This document shows, in pieces, positions 14,976 to 23,769 of a DNA stretch of 64,000 nt (positions within the stretch are counted from its first letter, which is position 1; each line of letters opens with the position of its first letter). The position numbers and the translations under genes are program-made. The DNA is taken from contig LJHT01000019.1 of NCBI GenBank assembly GCA_001295905.1, forward strand, positions 1 to 64,000, written 5' to 3'. Source of the stretch: a beta proteobacterium AAP51. Lineage in GTDB: Bacteria > Pseudomonadota > Gammaproteobacteria > Burkholderiales > Burkholderiaceae_C. A model generated the notes under the pieces. It saw only the letters and a program-made list of their open reading frames with translations, had not been told where the DNA came from and did no database searches.

Positions 14976-15554
14976 CTAGCCGCGGTCGCTGAAGACCGCA
15001 CGGCGCTGCGCAGGCGTCATCGCCTCCAGCGTCTCGATGTTGCGTTCGAAGATCGCCTCGGCCTCGGGAAAGGCTGCCACCGCCCGTTCAACGCTGTCCT
15101 CGCGCAGCAGGTGCAGCGTGGGGTGGGGCGAGCGGTTGCTGAGGTTGCCCGCGTCGTCGGGCTCGGTGCCGTCGAACTGGAACTGCGGGTGGAAGCTGGC
15201 GATCTGCAGCTGGCCTTCCAGGCCCAGGTCTTCCAGGGCGCCTTCGGCCACGTCGAGGAAGTCGTTGAAATCGAGGAAGTCGTGCAGCAGGCCTGGGCAC
15301 ACGAGCAGCGTGGTGTCGATGGCCTCGGGGTCGGCAGCGGCCAGGGTCTTGAGCTCGGCCACCAGTTCGCCCAGCAGTTCACGCGGCTGTGTGGCCCGGC
15401 TTTCCACCCAGCGTATCTGGCCCTTGCTGTGCACGGCCTTCGCGAAGGGGCAGAGGTTCAGGCCGATCACGGCCTGTTCCAGCCAGGCGCGGGTGTCGGC
15501 CAGCGCGCCAGAGCCCGGTGCCGAAGCTGAAGTTGAAGGTGCAGGTGAACTCAT
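14976..15554 (-). CDS. DUF1415 family protein
   Basis: A 192-residue cytosolic protein of the DUF1415 family, function unknown. After a Ser/Ala/Pro-rich N-terminus, the typical core is visible: a helix ending in GLNLCPFAKAV, LLVCPGLLHDFLDFNDFLD, FHPQFQFDGTEPDD and SPHPTLHLLRE. The conserved Cys, His and Asp residues could bind a metal or a thiol substrate, but that is inference. The start codon overlaps the soxA stop as ATGA, so it is the last gene of the sox operon here, standing where soxB would be expected in soxXYZAB clusters. Confidence 0.82.
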   Translation of the reverse strand: MSSPAPSTSASAPGSGALADTRAWLEQAVIGLNLCPFAKAVHSKGQIRWVESRATQPRELLGELVAELKTLAAADPEAIDTTLLVCPGLLHDFLDFNDFLDVAEGALEDLGLEGQLQIASFHPQFQFDGTEPDDAGNLSNRSPHPTLHLLREDSVERAVAAFPEAEAIFERNIETLEAMTPAQRRAVFSDRG

Positions 15555-16327
15555 GGCCGCACGCCCGGGCTTTCCACCGCCATGCCGGCGGCGCGTTGTT
15601 TCAGGTAGAGCTCGATCATCGTGTACTCGTCGCTGCCATAGGCGTAGGGCTCGGCGCGCACGCCGGTCATGCAGTTGCGCAGGCGGCGTTGCAGCGAGCC
15701 CAGGCCCTGCCATTCCAGCCGGTACAGCGGGTAGGCGGTGGGGTGGGCCTGAGGGATGAGGGCCCCGGCCAGGCGGCGGCCGGCGTGGTCGTCGTGGCAC
15801 TGCGCGCAGGAAAAGTCGAGCTGGCCGATGCGCTGGCGGTAGAGCTGCTCGCCTTGCGCCACGAAGGGCCGCAGCGCGGGCGTGGCATCGGGCTGGATGG
15901 GAAGGCCGCGGCCTTGCAGCGCCACATAGGCTTCCAGCGCCAGCAGGCCTTCGCTCTCGGGCGCGAGCGCCGGCTTCTTCACGTGGCGCACCTGGCAGGC
16001 GTTGATGCGGCCGGCCAGCGTGAGCGGCTTGCCGCTCGGCGCATGCCAGGCGGGGTGGCGCGCGGCGGCGGGGCGCAGGCTTTGGGCCGTGTGGCAGCGG
16101 CTGCAATCGGCTTGGAAACGCTGCGCGCCGTCTTCCACCCACAGCATGGCCGGGTTCTGGCTGTCGTCGCGCTGCAGCGCCTGGGTGCTGGGCGACATGT
16201 CTTCGAAGCCCGAGCGGCGCGTTTCGGCCGGGGTGGCCCTGGCCGCATGCAAGGCGCTGACCGACACCACCAGCAGCGCCAGAAGTGCCAGCAGTGCCGG
16301 CCGCACCCCGGCTGGCATCGGCCTCAT
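15551..16327 (-). CDS. soxA: SoxA, diheme cytochrome c of the thiosulfate-oxidation system
   Basis: A 258-residue exported cytochrome. A signal peptide occupies about residues 1-32. Two CxxCH sites (CSRCH at 75-79, CAQCH at 174-178) indicate a diheme SoxA, and Cys219 in RNCMTGVRAEPY is the conserved cysteine that serves as heme ligand/active-site persulfide in the family. In the Sox pathway SoxAX joins thiosulfate oxidatively to the carrier cysteine of SoxY in the periplasm. It overlaps soxZ upstream and DUF1415 downstream, each by ATGA. Confidence 0.9.
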   Translation of the reverse strand: MRPMPAGVRPALLALLALLVVSVSALHAARATPAETRRSGFEDMSPSTQALQRDDSQNPAMLWVEDGAQRFQADCSRCHTAQSLRPAAARHPAWHAPSGKPLTLAGRINACQVRHVKKPALAPESEGLLALEAYVALQGRGLPIQPDATPALRPFVAQGEQLYRQRIGQLDFSCAQCHDDHAGRRLAGALIPQAHPTAYPLYRLEWQGLGSLQRRLRNCMTGVRAEPYAYGSDEYTMIELYLKQRAAGMAVESPGVRP

Positions 16328-16650
16328 GCCACCGTGATGACGGCGGTTTCGCGCTGCGCCAGGCCCTGGTCGCCCTCGATGCGGAGCGTGAGCGTGCCGC
16401 TGCGCGTGGCCCGCAGGGGAAAGGCCACGTAGGGGTTGGCGGCGATGGCGGGGAACAGCTCGGCGGCGAACACCACCTCGCCTTCGAAGCGCGCCTCCAG
16501 GCGCTGGATGATGTTGCGCGTGATCACGCGGCCGTCCGCGCCCGGCCGGAAGCCGGTTTCCATCGGGTGCTGCAGCAGCACGCGCACCTCGAACACCTCG
16601 CCGGCGCGCACGCTGGCGGGTACTCTGAGCAAGGCACGGATGGCCATCAT
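16324..16650 (-). CDS. soxZ: SoxZ, sulfur carrier complex subunit
   Basis: A 108-residue beta-sandwich protein without signal peptide, as is normal for SoxZ, which is exported as a complex with Tat-directed SoxY. Recognisable elements are EVFEVRVLLQHPMETGFR near the N-terminus, the central VVFAAELFPAIAANPYVAFPLRA (quoted in part) and GTLTLRIEGDQG. It starts in an ATGA overlap with soxY; a second Met at codon 2 would remove that overlap but the difference is one residue. It ends in an ATGA overlap with soxA. Confidence 0.9.
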   Translation of the reverse strand: MMAIRALLRVPASVRAGEVFEVRVLLQHPMETGFRPGADGRVITRNIIQRLEARFEGEVVFAAELFPAIAANPYVAFPLRATRSGTLTLRIEGDQGLAQRETAVITVA

Positions 16651-17105
16651 TCGCCTTCCAGGCAGGCGGCCAGGGCCACCACCACGGCCACGCGGTGCTG
16701 CCAGACGCTGCCGTCGCTCATCTGCGCCAGCGCTATCACGTGCTGGCTGCTGGCCATGCGCATGCGGGTTGCCACCTGGGCGCGCCCGCTGGCCGGGCCC
16801 AGGGTGAACAGTGCCACCTCGGGCTGCGGGTTCAGCTCGGTGAACAGGCCGATGCGGCGCACGTGGTCCTCGGCCGTCATCGGGCTTTGCACGCTCACGC
16901 TCACCGGCACGGTGTTGCCGTTTTCCACCACGGCGTCGATGGCCAGCGTGACGCGGCCGGTCTGCAGCGGCGCACCGCCGGCAAAACGGTCGATGGCTGC
17001 CTGCAAGGCGGGCGACGGTGCGGCGTGCGCGGCCCAGGGTTGCAGCAGCACGCCCAGCATGCCGGCGCTGCCCGCCGCCAGGCAGTCCCTGCGGCTCGGC
17101 TTCAT
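16647..17105 (-). CDS. soxY: SoxY sulfur carrier protein with atypical C-terminus
   Basis: A 152-residue protein with a twin-arginine signal (SRRDCLAAG) and cleavage near AHA, followed by the SoxY core (TLAIDAVVENGNTVPVSV, PMTAEDHVRRIGLFTELNP). SoxY normally ends in GGCGG, whose Cys carries the sulfur substrate. Here the last residues are ALAACLEGE: the only Cys of the mature protein (Cys148) is near the end but the flanking glycines are replaced and the tail is longer by two residues. The Cys may still serve as carrier, but access for SoxAX or other partners could differ. ATGA overlaps link it to soxX and soxZ. Confidence 0.85.
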   Translation of the reverse strand: MKPSRRDCLAAGSAGMLGVLLQPWAAHAAPSPALQAAIDRFAGGAPLQTGRVTLAIDAVVENGNTVPVSVSVQSPMTAEDHVRRIGLFTELNPQPEVALFTLGPASGRAQVATRMRMASSQHVIALAQMSDGSVWQHRVAVVVALAACLEGE

Positions 17106-17527
17106 TTCAGTGTTTTCAGGAACGCGACCACGTCTTCCACCTGCTGCGCCGTCAGCACAGGCCGGCCCTGCCAGGCCGCGCCTACGCGCTGCGCGGGCGT
17201 GGCCGGTGGCGCGCGGTGGAAGGCCGGCATCAGGCTGGCCGGATTCAGGTGCTTGGCATCGGCGATGCGAAGGCGCAGCTGGGCCGTGGTGTAGCGGCTG
17301 CCCACGCCCGCCAGGTTGGTGGACAGGTTGCCCTGCGCACGCTCCACCGGGTTGCGGTCGAAAGGCCCGCTGTGGCACAGCAGGCACAGGCCCTGCGTGC
17401 GGTCCACCACGATGGCGCGGCCGGCAGCGGGATCACCCGGCGTGGCCGTCAGCGGCTGCGGAATGCCGTCGCCCACCACGGAGAACACCACCGCGGCGCC
17501 CAGCCCCACCAAGGACATGCCGGCCAT
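17102..17527 (-). CDS. soxX: SoxX, monoheme cytochrome c
   Basis: A 141-residue exported cytochrome with an N-terminal hydrophobic signal/anchor (about 1-20) and one heme site, CLLCH (48-52). The stretch GNLSTNLAGVGSRYTTAQLR and LNPASLMPAFHR, including the distal ligand candidate Met100, match SoxX. SoxX pairs with SoxA as the c-type cytochrome that starts thiosulfate oxidation. It is the first sox gene, 42 bases after the molybdenum hydroxylase large subunit, and ends in an ATGA overlap with soxY. The start could shift a few codons (Met1 or Met4). Confidence 0.88.
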   Translation of the reverse strand: MAGMSLVGLGAAVVFSVVGDGIPQPLTATPGDPAAGRAIVVDRTQGLCLLCHSGPFDRNPVERAQGNLSTNLAGVGSRYTTAQLRLRIADAKHLNPASLMPAFHRAPPATPAQRVGAAWQGRPVLTAQQVEDVVAFLKTLK

Positions 17528-17569
17528 CGAATACCGCGCCTGTGCCGGCGACCGGGCCGCCGCGCCGCT

Positions 17570-19786
17570 TCAGGCCCGCAGCCGCTGCTGCTTGATGGGC
17601 AGTTCGCGGATGCGCTGCCCCGTGGCGGCGAAGATGGCGTTCAGCACCGCCGGTGCGGCCACGGCGATGGTGGGTTCACCCACGCCGCCCCAGAAGCCGC
17701 CCGAAGGCATGATGATGGTCTCCACCTTGGGCATTTCGCTGATGCGCAGCGAGCGGTAGGTGTCGAAGTTGCGCTGCTCGATGCGGCCGTCCTTCACCGT
17801 GCACTCTTCGTGCAGCATGGCGCCCAGGCCGTAGACGAAGCTGCCTTCCACCTGCGCCTCGATCTGCTGCGGGTTCACCGCATGGCCGCAGTCGGTGGCG
17901 GCCACGATGCGGTGCATCGTGAGCTTGCCGTCGGCGCTGACCGAAACCTCTGCACAGGCCGCCACATAGCTGCCGAAGCCGTGCGTCACGCACAGGCCGC
18001 GGTGCACCTTCTGGCCGTTGATGTCGGCGGCCGGCGTGCCCCAGCCCACGCGCTCGGCCACCGCGTTCAGCACCGCCAGGTGCTTGGGGTGGTTGGCCAT
18101 CAGCTTGCGGCGCAGGGCCAGCGGGTCCTGCTGCGTGGCGTGCGCCACCTCGTCGAGGAAACACTCCAGGTACAGCGCGTTCTGGTTCAGGTTCACGCCG
18201 CGCCAGAAGCCGGGGGGCACGTGCGGGTTGCGCATGGCATGGTCCACCAGCAGCGCGGGGAAGGTGTAGCCGATCATGGCCTCGCCGCCGCCGTTGTTCA
18301 GACCCTGGAAGACCACGGGGTCGCGGCCGTCGCGGATGTTCTGCGGCGCCACGCCGGCCAGGATGCTCTGCCCGCTGATGCGCATGTGCAGGCCCGTGAT
18401 GTTGCCTTGCGCGTCCAGCGCCGCCGTCATCTTGGCCTGGGTGATGGGGTGGTAGCGCCCCTGGGTCATGTCTTCTTCGCGCGACCACAGCAGCTTCACC
18501 GGCACGCCGGGCATCTGGCGGGCGATCTGCACGGCCTGCGTGATCCAGTCCTGCACCGCGCCGCGGCGGCCGAAACCACCGCCGAGGTCGATCTTGTAGA
18601 CCTCGCACTGCGCTGCCGGCAGGCCGGCCGCCGTGGCCGTGGCGGCCAGCGAGGCCTCGCCGTTCTGCGTGGGCGTCCAGACCTCGCAGCGCTCGGGCGT
18701 CCACTTCGCCGTGGCGTTCATCGGCTCCATGGTGGCGTGGTTCTGGTGCGGGTAGGCGTACACCGCCTCGATCTTGCGTGCCGCACCCGCCAGCGCCGCC
18801 TTCACATCGCCCTGGCTATTGCCCACCACGGCGTCGGTGGCGTCCAGGCCGGCTTTCAGCACGGCGTTGAATTCGGCCTGCTGGGCCTTGGCGTGCGGGC
18901 CGAAGTCCCACTCCACCGGCAGCGCGTCCAGTGCCTTCTTGGCATGCCACCAGGTGTCGGCCACCACGGCCACGGCGTTGTCGCCCACGGCCAGCACCTT
19001 CTTCACGCCGGGTAGCTTCTCCACCGCGGCAGCGTTGTAGCTCTTAAGCTTGCCGCCGAACACCGGGCAGGCGTTGATGGCGGCGTTCAGCATGCCGGGC
19101 AGCTTCAGGTCGGCTCCGAAGATCTTCTGGCCGTTCACCTTGTCGGCCGTGTCCAGCCGCGCCAGCCGCTGGCCCACCAGCTTCCAGTCTTTCGGGTCTT
19201 TCAGCGGCACGTCGGCGGCGGCGGGCGGCGTCAGCTTCGCGGCGGCGGCGGCCACCTTGCCGTAGGTGGTCTTGCGGCCGCTGGGGCCGTGGGTGATGAC
19301 GCCCTTGCTGGCCGTGCACTCGGCGGCCGGCACCTGCCAGCCCTGCGCGGCGGCCTGCACCAGCATCAGGCGGGCGCTGGCACCGCCCTTGCGCACGTAC
19401 TCCTGGCTTTCGCGGATGCCGCGGCTGCCGCCCGTGCTGAAGTTGCCCCATACGCGCTTGCGCGCCAGGCTCTGGCCGGGGGTGGGGTACTCGGTGGTGA
19501 CGCGGGCCCAGTCGCATTCCAGCTCTTCGGCCACCATCTGCGCCAGGCCGGTGAGCGTGCCCTGGCCCATCTCGCTGCGCGCGATGCGGATGACCACCTT
19601 CTCGTCGGGCTGCACCACCACCCAGGCGTTGACCTCGGGCGTCTGCCCTTGCGCGCTGGCCGTGGTGGGAAAGCCGAAGACGAAGCCGCCGGTGGCCACC
19701 GTGGCGGCTGCCGCGGCCGTGCCGCCGACGAACTGGCGGCGGTTCAGCGCCGCGCCGCGGGGGGTGTCGTGAAGGCTGCTGCTCAT
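17570..19786 (-). CDS. xanthine dehydrogenase-family molybdopterin subunit (isoquinoline 1-oxidoreductase beta-like)
   Basis: A 738-residue molybdenum-cofactor subunit of the xanthine oxidase family, isoquinoline 1-oxidoreductase/aldehyde dehydrogenase type. It carries a twin-arginine signal (NRRQFVGG, then a hydrophobic stretch to ASAQ), so the enzyme is periplasmic. Cofactor-binding blocks include [29 protein letters not shown] and the C-terminal GGVGEP, whose Glu is the usual catalytic base. Enzymes of this group hydroxylate N-heterocycles or oxidise aldehydes; the substrate cannot be read from sequence. It overlaps the small [2Fe-2S] subunit gene by 4 bases and lies 42 bases before soxX. 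Confidence 0.86.
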   Translation of the reverse strand: MSSSLHDTPRGAALNRRQFVGGTAAAAATVATGGFVFGFPTTASAQGQTPEVNAWVVVQPDEKVVIRIARSEMGQGTLTGLAQMVAEELECDWARVTTEYPTPGQSLARKRVWGNFSTGGSRGIRESQEYVRKGGASARLMLVQAAAQGWQVPAAECTASKGVITHGPSGRKTTYGKVAAAAAKLTPPAAADVPLKDPKDWKLVGQRLARLDTADKVNGQKIFGADLKLPGMLNAAINACPVFGGKLKSYNAAAVEKLPGVKKVLAVGDNAVAVVADTWWHAKKALDALPVEWDFGPHAKAQQAEFNAVLKAGLDATDAVVGNSQGDVKAALAGAARKIEAVYAYPHQNHATMEPMNATAKWTPERCEVWTPTQNGEASLAATATAAGLPAAQCEVYKIDLGGGFGRRGAVQDWITQAVQIARQMPGVPVKLLWSREEDMTQGRYHPITQAKMTAALDAQGNITGLHMRISGQSILAGVAPQNIRDGRDPVVFQGLNNGGGEAMIGYTFPALLVDHAMRNPHVPPGFWRGVNLNQNALYLECFLDEVAHATQQDPLALRRKLMANHPKHLAVLNAVAERVGWGTPAADINGQKVHRGLCVTHGFGSYVAACAEVSVSADGKLTMHRIVAATDCGHAVNPQQIEAQVEGSFVYGLGAMLHEECTVKDGRIEQRNFDTYRSLRISEMPKVETIIMPSGGFWGGVGEPTIAVAAPAVLNAIFAATGQRIRELPIKQQRLRA

Positions 19787-20280
19787 GCCGCGCTCCGGTC
19801 GGTGTGCACGATGTTCAGGCCTGCGGTCTGCGTGATGCCGGCCGCTTCCTTGATGGCGGCGCGCACCCGGTTGTAGGTGCCGCAGCGGCAGATGTTGGTG
19901 ATGGCCGCGTCGATGTCGGCGTCGGTGGGCTTGGGCTTGTTCTTCAGCAGCGCCGCAGCGGCCATGATCATGCCGCTCTGGCAGTAGCCGCATTGCGGCA
20001 CGTCGTTCTTCACCCAGGCCTTCTGCAGCGGGTGGTCGCCCTTGGGCGACAGGCCCTCGATGGTGATGACCTTCTGCCGCGCCTGCACCGCAGACACCGG
20101 CATCACGCAGCTGCGCACCGGCGCGCCGTCGATGTGCACGGTGCAGGAGCCGCACTGCGCCACGCCGCAGCCGTACTTGGTGCCGGTCATGCCCAGCTGT
20201 TCGCGCAGCACCCACAGCAGCGGGGTGTCGGGTTCGGCCTGGTGCTGGTGCACCTTGCCATTCACGTTCAAGCGGGCCAT
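19783..20280 (-). CDS. [2Fe-2S] subunit of molybdenum hydroxylase (isoquinoline 1-oxidoreductase alpha-like)
   Basis: A 165-residue electron-transfer subunit with two [2Fe-2S] sites: the plant-ferredoxin type Cys38, Cys43, Cys46 and Cys58 (CGVAQCGSC) and the helical-domain set Cys97, Cys100, Cys131 and Cys133 (CGYC, CRC). It passes electrons from the molybdenum centre to an acceptor; no FAD subunit is encoded nearby, so a cytochrome is the likely acceptor, as in other two-subunit members. It has no signal peptide and is presumably co-exported with the Tat-bearing large subunit. The ATG at 20280 has a GGAG site upstream; an ATG at 20367 would add 29 residues of no family character. Confidence 0.87.
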   Translation of the reverse strand: MARLNVNGKVHQHQAEPDTPLLWVLREQLGMTGTKYGCGVAQCGSCTVHIDGAPVRSCVMPVSAVQARQKVITIEGLSPKGDHPLQKAWVKNDVPQCGYCQSGMIMAAAALLKNKPKPTDADIDAAITNICRCGTYNRVRAAIKEAAGITQTAGLNIVHTDRSAA

Positions 20281-20430
20281 GGGGGTCTCCTGTGGGTGGG
20301 GTCGGCGGGGCGCATGATGCTGTGCGTTAGCCGCCCACGTGTGCAGTCGGGTTTGTGCCCACGCCACGATCCGGCGGGCGGTGCCGGCAGAAGCCGCTAT
20401 GCGGCCCGGCGTGCCGGCCGGCCTGCGGCT

Positions 20431-20778
20431 TCAGTGCAGCTTGTCGCGGCCGTTCGGCGCGTTCGGGCCGTTGCGGCCGTCACGGGGGTGCTGGAAGCGG
20501 TCGGGGCGGTAGACGTTGCCCTCGCGCTCGACCTTGGGCGTGCGGCGCGCGCGCTCGATGGCATCCAGTGCTTCCTGGCGGGCGCGCCGCGCCTGCATCG
20601 GGCTGCGCAGACGCTGGCGCAGGGTCAGGCCCAGCAGGCGGCTGCGTGCCAGCAGGCGCTCGCTTCGAGCCCGCAGTTGCTGGCGGCGCGTCGGGCCCAG
20701 CGCCATGCCCAACCACACGCCCAGGCAGGCCAGCAGGCCCAGCACCGCCAGCCATTGGTTGGATGAAAACTCGCCCAT
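20431..20778 (-). CDS. small membrane-anchored hypothetical protein
   Basis: A 115-residue protein with one N-terminal transmembrane helix (about residues 9-28) followed by a strongly basic, Arg-rich cytoplasmic tail and an Asn/Pro/Gly-rich end. No known family is recognised. It is divergent from the first caspase-like gene, 64 bases away, and upstream of the molybdenum hydroxylase genes on the same strand. The 150-base gap 20281-20430 to those genes contains only GC-rich sequence with no clear signal. Confidence 0.5.
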   Translation of the reverse strand: MGEFSSNQWLAVLGLLACLGVWLGMALGPTRRQQLRARSERLLARSRLLGLTLRQRLRSPMQARRARQEALDAIERARRTPKVEREGNVYRPDRFQHPRDGRNGPNAPNGRDKLH

Positions 20779-20842
20779 GCCGCAAATCTAGCGCGGACGC
20801 GCCTGCCATGGTGGAATACCGGCACCGCCGCCGCCGCCCGCC

Positions 20843-22054
20843 ATGACTGCTGCACGAATATCTCATTCCACCAGTCGCGCCCTCCGGGCCCTGCTCAGCC
20901 TTCAGGGCCTGCTGCTGGCTGTGGCCGTGGCCGCGGGCGCTTTCAGCACCGAAGCCGAGGCGGCGCGGCTGGCGCTGGTCATCGGCAACGACAAGTACCA
21001 GCACGTCACCCCGCTGCGCAACGCGCGCAACGACGCGCAGAGCCTGGCTCGTGAACTGGAAGCCGCCGGTTTCAAGGTGACGCGCGTGCTCGACGCCTCG
21101 CGCGAGACCATGCACGAGTCGATAGACACCTTCCTGCGCAAGATCGAGAAGGGCGACGAGGTGGTGTTCTTCTTCAGCGGCCACGGTTCGCAGCCGCCGC
21201 AGCTGGGGCCCTACCTGCTGCCGGTGGACATCCGCGTCACCAGCGAACGTTCCGTGCAGCGCGACGGCATCGCGCTGGAGCAGATGGTCGACGACCTGAA
21301 CCAGCGCGCGCGCTTCTCGCTCATCATCATCGACGCCTGCCGCGACGACCCCTTCCGTCAGACCGTGGCCGGGCGCTCGCTGCCGGCAGGCTCGGCCCTG
21401 GGCCGCATCGAGCCGCCCAAGGGCACCATGATCATCATGGCGGCCTCCAAGGGCCAGCAGGCGCTGGACCGCCTGAGTAACAACGACCCGGTGCCCAACG
21501 GCCTGTTCACGCGCGAACTGGTCAAGCAGATGCGCACGCCGGGGCTCTCAGCGGCCGACATGCTCAAGCGCGTGCGCAGCAGCGTCGAAAACACGGCCGC
21601 TTCGGTCAACCACGTGCAGCGGCCTTCGCTGGTGGATGAGTCATCGACCGACTTCTTCTTCTATCCGCCTGCGGGCGCGGCCACGTTCACGCCCGCACCC
21701 ACCCCGGCCACCGCAACCAGCACCACGCCGGCCTTGCCGCCCACCCTGCCGCCGGTCTTGCCGCCAGTGGCCGGCCCGGCCGGGCGGCCGGCCGGGCCGG
21801 CCACCGGTGTTGCCGCGCCCGTGGGCAAGACCGATGCCCCGGCCAACCCCGCCACCCCGCCCGCCACCGCCGGCACGGCGCCCGGCGCAGCCACGGCAGC
21901 CCCGGCCCCGGCGGTGAACAGCCTGCAGGCCGAGTTCGAGGTCTTCGACCGTGCGGCCAACAGCCGGCTGCGGGCCGACTACGAAACCTACCTGCGCCTC
22001 TACCCCAACGGCCGCTACGCCGACCGTGCGCGCGAGGCGCTGAAGAAGCTGTGA
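20843..22054 (+). CDS. caspase-family (C14) peptidase, exported
   Basis: A 403-residue protein with a signal peptide or anchor (about 14-40, ending TEAEA). The caspase-like p20 domain spans about 41-275: first strand RLALVIGNDKYQ, catalytic His114 in FFSGHGSQ, and catalytic Cys166 in IIIDACRDDPF. A long Pro/Ala/Thr linker (about 276-350) leads to a helical C-terminal tail (ADYETYLRLYPNGRYADRAR) as found in several bacterial caspase homologues. Substrate and partners are unknown. It ends seven bases from the end of a second caspase-like gene on the opposite strand. Confidence 0.85.
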   Translation: MTAARISHSTSRALRALLSLQGLLLAVAVAAGAFSTEAEAARLALVIGNDKYQHVTPLRNARNDAQSLARELEAAGFKVTRVLDASRETMHESIDTFLRKIEKGDEVVFFFSGHGSQPPQLGPYLLPVDIRVTSERSVQRDGIALEQMVDDLNQRARFSLIIIDACRDDPFRQTVAGRSLPAGSALGRIEPPKGTMIIMAASKGQQALDRLSNNDPVPNGLFTRELVKQMRTPGLSAADMLKRVRSSVENTAASVNHVQRPSLVDESSTDFFFYPPAGAATFTPAPTPATATSTTPALPPTLPPVLPPVAGPAGRPAGPATGVAAPVGKTDAPANPATPPATAGTAPGAATAAPAPAVNSLQAEFEVFDRAANSRLRADYETYLRLYPNGRYADRAREALKKL

Positions 22055-22061
22055 GCGGCCC

Positions 22062-23636
22062 TCACTCGGGCACTTCCACCACGCCCAGCACTTCGCTCGC
22101 GCCGTAGCGGGTGGCGCTGCCGTCGCCGCCGGTGGCTTCCACCACCAGCGTGCGCGCGGCCGAGGCGCTGGCCAGGCCCGAGGCGAACACCGCGCCTTGC
22201 TGCAGCCCGCGCGAGAGGTCGCGCTTCGTCGGCGAGACGATGGCCAGCAGGTGGCTGGTGCCCGCCGGCCCGCCCGCCCGCAGGCGCCAGCTGGCGCGCG
22301 GGAAACGGTGCGTGCCGGCGCTGATGAAGTTGTTCTCGTCCAGCTTGTTCGGGAACAGCAGGTTGAAGGTCTTGCCGTCGCTGCCGGCCTGCAGCAGGTA
22401 GAGGTAGCCCTCGCGGTTGCTGGCCACCGAAAAGTCGAGCAGGTCCTTGCCCACGCGCAGGCGCGGCTGCGGCGCGCTCAGCGTCACCTGCAGCGCACGG
22501 TCGGCGCCGGCGCGCAGGTCGGCCAGCACCTTGGCGGCGTTCAGCGTGGCGGCGGTCGGGGGGGCAGGCGCGGCGGCGGTTGCGGTTGCGGGTGCCGGTG
22601 CGGGCGCCTGGGCGGTGGCTGCAGTCGGCGCGGGGGACGGGGCCGTTGCCTGCGTGGGCGCTGGCGCGGGTGCGGGTGAGGGCGCGGGCGTGGTCACAGG
22701 TGCCGCCGCCGCAGGCGCCTGCGCGAACGACAGCGGCAGTTCGCTGTTGCCCTGCAGCGTGATGGTCTGCTTGGCGCCGAACTTGTCGATCAGGCCCTGC
22801 GCACAGGCCCGCAGTTCCTCGCCGTTGATGCGGCCGCTGCGGTCGCGGTCGGCGGCGGCGTCCTGCAGGCAGGCCGTCCAGGCCAGCGTGCCCAGGCTGC
22901 CGCGCGGGGTGGCGAAGGACACCTGCGAATCGTTCGATGCCGCGATGTACAGCACCTGCGGCCCGCGCGGCTGTGCCGCCAGCGGGCCCAGGCTGCGCGT
23001 CATGCGCGTGGTGTTGGTGGGGTTGCCGCAGGTGTAGGCATCGCCCAGGGTGCTGACGGCGCTGTTGCTCTTGTTGCCCGGCGGCAGGAACTTGGGCTTC
23101 ATGCCCTCGGGTCCGCCCAGGCTGCGCGTGGCGGCGCCGCCCGAGAAGCACGAGTCGTTCATCATCACCAGCTGCCCGGCCTTCTCGCCAATGGCGGTGA
23201 GCACGCGCTGCATGTCGCTGTCCAGGAACAGCCCGTCGCGCGCCACCAGGCCTTCGGTGCAGCGCGCGTCGGTGCCGCGCCCGGCAATCTGGCTGCCATG
23301 GCCCGAGAAGTAGATGAAGACGCGGTCGCCGTCCTTCACGCGCTGGTGCAGCCCCACCAGCGCACCCGCCAGGTTGGCGCGCGTGAGCTGGGTGTTGCTC
23401 AGCTCGGTGATCTGCGCCGCCGGCACGCCCATGGCCATGGCCATGCGGCGGGCGTTGGCCGCGTCGAGGTCGATGCCGGGCAGGTTGTCCTCGGCATTGC
23501 CGTAGTCGCCGATCCACAGGATGAGCGCATGGTTGGCGGCCCAGGCCGGTGCGGCCATCCAGGGCAGGGCCAGGGCGAGGGCCGTGCCCAGCGTCAGGGC
23601 GGCCCGGCGCAAGGGGTGGCGCAAGGGCTGGCGCAT
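22062..23636 (-). CDS. metacaspase-like C14 peptidase with EF-hand loop and DUF4384-like domain
   Basis: A 524-residue exported protein. The signal peptide (1-33, ending PAWA) is followed by a caspase fold with His113 in YFSGHGSQ and Cys163 in NDSCFSG, the metacaspase-type signature. Residues 263-274 (DRDRSGRINGEE) match a canonical EF-hand calcium loop. A Pro/Ala/Thr linker then leads to a C-terminal DUF4384-like domain (REGYLYLL, FNLLFPNKLDENNF). Calcium activation, known for eukaryotic metacaspases, is a reasonable hypothesis. The start MRQPLR at 23636 places the signal peptide correctly; Met at 23711 would add 25 residues. Confidence 0.82.
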   Translation of the reverse strand: MRQPLRHPLRRAALTLGTALALALPWMAAPAWAANHALILWIGDYGNAEDNLPGIDLDAANARRMAMAMGVPAAQITELSNTQLTRANLAGALVGLHQRVKDGDRVFIYFSGHGSQIAGRGTDARCTEGLVARDGLFLDSDMQRVLTAIGEKAGQLVMMNDSCFSGGAATRSLGGPEGMKPKFLPPGNKSNSAVSTLGDAYTCGNPTNTTRMTRSLGPLAAQPRGPQVLYIAASNDSQVSFATPRGSLGTLAWTACLQDAAADRDRSGRINGEELRACAQGLIDKFGAKQTITLQGNSELPLSFAQAPAAAAPVTTPAPSPAPAPAPTQATAPSPAPTAATAQAPAPAPATATAAAPAPPTAATLNAAKVLADLRAGADRALQVTLSAPQPRLRVGKDLLDFSVASNREGYLYLLQAGSDGKTFNLLFPNKLDENNFISAGTHRFPRASWRLRAGGPAGTSHLLAIVSPTKRDLSRGLQQGAVFASGLASASAARTLVVEATGGDGSATRYGASEVLGVVEVPE

Positions 23637-23769
23637 GGGATGCAGGACGGGTGGGCAAAGCGCGGGGCGCAGATCGGGGCGGGCCGTTGGGCGGGCGGTC
23701 AACAGCGGCATGGGGGCTCCTGCGTCTTTCGCGGCGCGCCAGGGCGGGCCGACGGGTGGGAAGGCCCGC

